Shown here one piece after another: positions 59,147 through 64,000 of a DNA stretch of 64,000 nucleotides. The stretch's first letter is position 1; every line of letters begins with the position of its first letter. Both the position numbers and the translations under genes were made by a program. The notes under the pieces are model-generated. The model was not told the DNA's origin. It did not search any database and worked only from the letters and a program-made list of their open reading frames with translations. Source of the stretch: Dillenia suffruticosa (Eukaryota > Streptophyta > Magnoliopsida > Dilleniales > Dilleniaceae); assembly GCA_033439265.1 (NCBI GenBank), contig JAVTVX010000024.1:7168001-7232000 (forward strand), given 5' to 3'.

Positions 59147-61572
59147 TTCTTATGAGCAGAAAATAATTCTTTTTTTCTCTCTCTCTATTTTTTTATTCAC
59201 TTGTTCATATTTAGTTGTTTATTTCCTTAATTTTTCGTTTTTAAAACTTAGTTGACATTTTAGTGCAGTTTTATGTTAATGTGTGTGTTTCTTTCGCTAA
59301 CCAAAGCAAATCCTACTATTTTCACCATGATTTGTAATAGAATTTTGTGATTAAACCCGGGAGGATTTATGGTGGTTTGTAAAATTTTTTATGTGACTTG
59401 GTGGCGAAGGTAATTGTTGATATTAAAAGCTAGAGTCACTAGAGCTATTATTGGCTGTAATAAATAAAATTTTGCAGTTTTATTTATGAGAAGAAGTTTC
59501 AACCGAAAGAAATGGCATATTTATTGTATAGTTGACAATTATAATTACATGTGGTGAGCAGAGTGAAGATGATATTTTGATTATTGTTGTTAAGTAAGAT
59601 GTTAAAACAAATTATAAAAATATATATACTTTCAAATTCACCAAAATATTATAAGATTTATTTTGAGTTTCTAAACATTAAATTATGAACTTGAAAATTC
59701 ATTTTTGTTGATGCCAAAAATTGATTTCAGCATGTTGGCCTTTGTCTTAAATGGGGAACCGATGAACTTTGATGAGTATACCTGCTAAAAACTCGAAGGA
59801 AAATGTTTCGATACTTAAGTTAAAAAGAGCAGTTTTTAGAAGGAAAGACTGAGAAAACCTGAATTGTAGTCATGTGTAGTCTCTGTATATAGTATATATA
59901 AAGAGAGATACATACTTGGCATGCTGCTTCCATTTGAGATATATATATAGCACGTATGGCAATACCATATGTGTTAGGGGTGTGAAAAACCTACTTGTCT
60001 TATGGAAAGATCATGTGAGATCTTTCGAAATTGTAGAAACTATCCTAATAAAATTTTTGTGGATCTAGAGATCTTTTGAGATAGGAAAGTTTCCATTATC
60101 ATTCTGGAGACCCGTGAAGTTTTTAGACATTAAGAGCTTTACTTTCTTATTGAGAGGGGACGCAATAAACCCACATCAAATCGAGAAAAGTTTTGATTCA
60201 TCAGAGGTTTCCTTCCTTAAGATTTGTTACGTAATGTGAGTCAATTTGATAAGAATGGAGAAGCCAAGGAACCGAGATACCGAGAGGTGATTAGGTTTCT
60301 TCTGGACTTAACTATAGCTTAGCAGGCCCAACAAAGTTTGGGCTTATACGGTCATTGATCGCCTGATCTTAGGATATCAAAACTGGTATCATCATTTGTC
60401 CCTCACTCCTAATGTCGGTTTAAAAAAGTGATGTTAGGAGTAGAGTAAATGCTACATTAATTAAGAAGTCTGAAAAATGCACAAAGTATTACGGGTGAAC
60501 GGGAAAGGCATGATAAGAAGCGTCAAATGTGTAATATAGTTATTAAATACATTATGCTTCCTTGATTTTTAAGGGATTGCAACCATACAGTTTTCACTCT
60601 TCAACTATATATGTCACTAGCCATAGCGAAATGTAGCAAGATTGTTCATAAGGAGTAGGTCAGAGGAAAGATTGTGTTTCTAAGGAGGTTCTGATGTTTG
60701 AGAGAGCTTCTATTCTTTCGTTGGTTTGTCGTATGAGGGGGTGCAACGACTAAGGCCGTAGGTGCAAGTTTCCATTAATGAAAGAGCTATGGGTATAGGG
60801 TCCCGTTACATTAGATAGGCAAGTCAAATGCCATTGCTGTGCTGATCTTATCCTGGAGTGTTTTGAGTGGGCTCTTGCAGCTCATCATTATTATTATGCT
60901 CTTTTGTTATGATGGCTTGAGAGTAATTTGATGGGTTGTAAAGTTTTTTTTCAGATTCTTTTTAGCATCTATATGTTTTTCTAGATTTATCATGATACTG
61001 GATACTAGACAAGAACTATGAGATTCATAGAATTCATCAACAGATTCATCTGAAGAAGCAACGGGTGCTAGTTCAACAGGAAAATATTTGGAGTACAAGG
61101 GTCTTGATTGACGAGATGAAGGTATCTACTGTGCAAATTCTTTTGAATTGTACTCTATAATTCTTATAGTCTTTCTTAAATGTAATAGGCTGACCCAGGA
61201 ATATAAGCACATGCTTTCTATCATATTCAAACATGCATTCAGATTCAATACTGAAATTAAAAAAACAATTATTTACTTAATTGTCAATTCAGTTGCTACC
61301 AAAAGAGAAGAATCCAGTCTACTCTTAATTTAAAAGAACCATATTCGAGAAGTGCAACCGAGAGAGAGAACCAAATAATGAGGTGCATGACCAAGAAAGT
61401 GACCCAAATAGGGAGGTTGGAACTGACCTTGTCAAGGTGTTAGGGCCATAATGACAGTCTTGTCCACTTGCTCGACCGCCAAATTCGCCAACTGTTGTGA
61501 GCTTTAAGAGATTTCACTAGCTTGTAGGTCTAATAGAATGTTGAAACACATGATTGAAATTATACTTCATAG
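59147..61572. other. VQ 3' flank and putative 3' end of a Tat-like element
   Basis: Up to ~59.5 kb is the VQ 3' UTR/flank (AATAAA-type strings near 59460). From about 60.2 kb onward the GC level rises. This may be the 3' UTR and LTR of the gypsy element at 62.1-64.0 kb, whose 3' end points this way, but no second LTR lies in the window. No coding sequence is recognised. Confidence 0.4.
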
Positions 61573-61960
61573 GGCAATAAGTCAAAAGCCTGGTGGGGCC
61601 CCCTATTTGAGAGTTAAGTCCTGCATAGAGGCTAAGATCAGGTGAAGAACCCGTATGAGAGGCATAGGGCCGAGACATGATGGGGGCTGTGAAACCGCCA
61701 AAAGATTGTTGGAAACCACCCGCTCGGGAGTTCAATCCCATATAGAGGATAAGCATAAGTGCAGAACTCATGTAAGGCATCAAAACTGAAAGATTGTTGG
61801 GAGCAACCCACTCGGGAGTTCGATCTCGTATAGAGTCGAAAGATGGGTGCAGAACCCATGTAACATGTTAGAGCCAAAAAATTGTTGGGTGCCTCCCGCT
61901 CAGGAATTTGATCTCGTATAAAGGCGAAAGATAGGTGTGGGATCCATGTAAGGCATTAGT
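61573..61960 (-). repeat. Tandem array, four units of about 85-100 bp
   Basis: Units share GCTCGGGAGTTCGATCTCGT, TATAGAGG.GAAAGAT, GTGCAGAACCCATGTAAGGC and AAAGATTGTTGGGAGC (plus-strand reading), with substitutions and small indels. They lie just downstream of pol of the minus-strand Tat-like element. Tandem arrays at this place are known for several Tat/Ogre-type elements. Open frames across them are repeat translations. Confidence 0.75.
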
Positions 61961-62149
61961 AAGAGAATAAGGATCTGATTGGTTAATATCGTGTAAAGAG
62001 ACGATATTATTACCAATAACTTATAACATGTTTTAGGATTGAAAAAATGACAAAGTTTACTGATAGTAGATATGTAGTTCAAGTTCTATGTTCTAGGTAT
62101 AGCATAGCCATCTAGATGAGAGAGCCAATAGGTTCCGAGTCAGACCACT

Positions 62150-64000
62150 AAGCATATACAGTAGAGACCTTCCCAATTCAGTGTGAGTTTTCCCTTGGTT
62201 GCTGTTGTCCCGTAACTTCTATCTTTCAGAAGACTAGATTTCCTGGTTTGAATGTTCTCGTTCTCACCCTCCCATTATAATATCAAGTAATTTGTTATTG
62301 GTAAGCGGCCATTCAGTGTAATATAATATCTCGAAACTCTAGCAGTAGGTCTAGTTTCTCGTGAGTGCGGATTAGTTGGTCTCTGGTTGATATTGTTTCA
62401 TATGGAGTGAGCGGATGCCTATCTCTACTGGCAGTATTGCCTCACAGCCATAAGTTAAGCTAAATAGTGTCTTCCCTGTGGCCATCCTGGGGGTGGTTCG
62501 GTAGGTCTAAAGAATTCCATAGAGTTCGTCCACCCATTAACCCTTCGCTTCATTCAAGGCCATCTTGAGTCCTTGCAGGATGGTTTGATTTGTGATTTCA
62601 GCTAGACCATTAGTTTGTGAGTATGCAACAAAAGTAAAACAATGTTGAATCTCTAGTTTGCTGCAAAACTTCTTAAACTGTTTGTTGTCAAATTGCTTTC
62701 TATTATCAGTGACGAGGACATGGGGTAAGACTGAATTTAGTGATCATGGATATCCACACGAATGCTTGAATTTTGCTTGTTGTTATCTGAGCCAATGGTT
62801 TGGCCTTTACCCACATAATAAAACAGTCAATGCTTGTTGCCTGGTGGCTTGTCGAAAAGGTCCCAATATGCCCATCCTCCATTGTGCAAATGGCCATGGA
62901 CTTGCAAGAGGACAAAGCTCAGAGGAAGGCTAGTGGGAAGTCAAAGAGAAGTGTTAGCACTTGTCACAACATTTAATGTATGTCTCCGCATCGGTCTTCA
63001 TGGTGGGTCAATAGTACCTTTATTGTAAAGTTTTGTTCATGAGACTCCGAATGCCCAGATGGTTACCATATATCCCTTCATGGATCTCTCGAAGGACATA
63101 GTCTCCTTCCTCCTATGTTAAACATTTGAGATATGGGTGAGTGAAAGATTTTGGTGGAGTTCTCCATCGATGATGGCGTAATGTGTAGCTTTACATTTAA
63201 TCTTTATCGCCTCTTGTTAGGAGCCTAGTAATTGACCGTTCTAAAGATAGGCAAGGATTGGATCTTTTCATGTAGGTTGATTTTCGGTGACCATAATTTG
63301 CTCCAACTCATCTATGCTTGGGTAGGGGAGGCTTTCGACATAAACGGTTCGACTGGTTTTGACGAACTCAAAACTCACTAGCCTTGAGATTATGTCTACT
63401 TTGGCATTCTCGGATATGGGGATTTGTTGTATATTGACTCTACTGAAGTAGGACATTGTCTCCCGAAGCTTGGAGAGATATTTCCTTATTGTCGGCTCGT
63501 TTGCGTCGTATGTTCTCTCGATCTGCTTGACCATAAGTTGATTGTTGGTAAAGGCTTAGATGTTCTGAGACCGTAATAATGTCGTAATCCGTGGGACAAT
63601 TAGGAGCGCTTCATACTCAACCTAGTCATTGGTGGCTTGGACATTGAAGCAGAGTGCACACTCCTTGAAATTCTCGGACCCCATCAAGATGAGTCCTGCT
63701 CCATTTCCTGAGAAATTGGAGGAGCCGTCAACGTATAGAGTCTATGGTGGGGCCGAGCATGCCCCTGGAAGGTTACTGGTAGTCAGCTCAATGGAATTCA
63801 ATAAAGTGCATTCGAGAATGAAATCCACTAAGACCTGACCTTTGATAGCATGCCTTGATTTGTATTTGATATCGAACTCTCCAAATTCAATACTCTATTT
63901 GATGAGGTAGAGATAGAGTTTCTCACCAGGGATAGACCGAGAATGCAAGGAAGGTGACAAGAGATACTCTTTGAGTTTGTCAAAAGTCGCCTAGCATTTA
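62150..64000 (-). pseudogene. Tat-type Ty3-gypsy retrotransposon: RNase H and integrase remnant
   Basis: On the minus strand, from the window edge downwards, an RNase H region appears (NGAGLIL-like text near 63690, YEALLIV, QLMVKQIERTYDANEPTIRKYLSKLRETMSYF, IPISENAKVD; 63268-63650). An integrase zinc region follows with CCDKC (near 62965). The integrase core reads HVLVTDNRKQFDNKQFKKFC, LEIQHCF and SQTNGLAEITNQT (62575-62735), then WVDELYGIL and YRTTPRMATG-like text and PFSLTYGCEAVLPVEIG in other frames (62400-62560). Stops and frameshifts are present. RNase H before integrase marks Ty3-gypsy, and the wording of the integrase and the 'aRNase H' fits the Tat branch. RT would lie beyond the window. 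Confidence 0.8.

Overview
This window is nuclear DNA from a flowering plant, most likely a woody eudicot (inference). It is AT-rich and full of (TA)n and (CT)n microsatellites. It carries plant-type retrotransposons primed by initiator tRNA-Met, a CACTA transposon, tRNA-derived SINEs and an endogenous plant pararetrovirus. Two intact host genes stand out. One is an intronless adenylate isopentenyltransferase (IPT, cytokinin biosynthesis) at 22231-23211. The other is a small VQ-motif protein at 58616-59146. Almost everything else is mobile-element sequence in various stages of decay.

Layout. 1-3300: AT-rich, no gene recognised. 3316-5208: non-autonomous CACTA element with a 3-bp target duplication. 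8560-8890: RTE-type LINE fragment. 8980-9174: SINE with a 15-bp duplication. 10778-20631: complete Tekay/Del-like Ty3-gypsy element on the minus strand, with 2.3-kb LTRs, target duplication TGCTC, PBS, PPT, gag, protease, RT, RNase H, integrase and chromodomain, but broken by stops and one frameshift. 21.8-23.3 kb: IPT gene. 24075-37148: an old Ty1-copia element with both LTRs, whose reverse transcriptase is split by about 5.3 kb of unidentified sequence. That insert contains tandem repeats, a tRNA-like Pol III box A/B segment and a strikingly CpG-rich block. About 39.4-47.1 kb: a decayed endogenous caulimovirid, florendovirus-like by its two-ORF layout, flanked on both sides by (TA)n tracts. 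51174-51381: second SINE of the same family as the first. About 52.6-57.0 kb: decayed L1-type LINE on the plus strand. 58.5-59.2 kb: VQ gene. 61.5-64.0 kb: the 3' half of a Tat-type Ty3-gypsy element on the minus strand, with a tandem repeat array downstream of pol.

The host genes do not form a visible pathway. IPT makes cytokinin precursors, and the VQ protein is probably a transcriptional cofactor (WRKY partner) by family. The most notable observations are: a GT-AG, 120-nt, stop-filled segment exactly at the gag/protease junction of the gypsy element that would keep the frame if spliced; a second copy of its polypurine tract beside the PBS; the pararetrovirus framed by TA microsatellites, with a downstream ORF of unknown function; two SINE copies of one family with clean target duplications; and the CpG-rich island behind a Pol III-like promoter. 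I see no convincing evidence of a wholly new multi-gene system.
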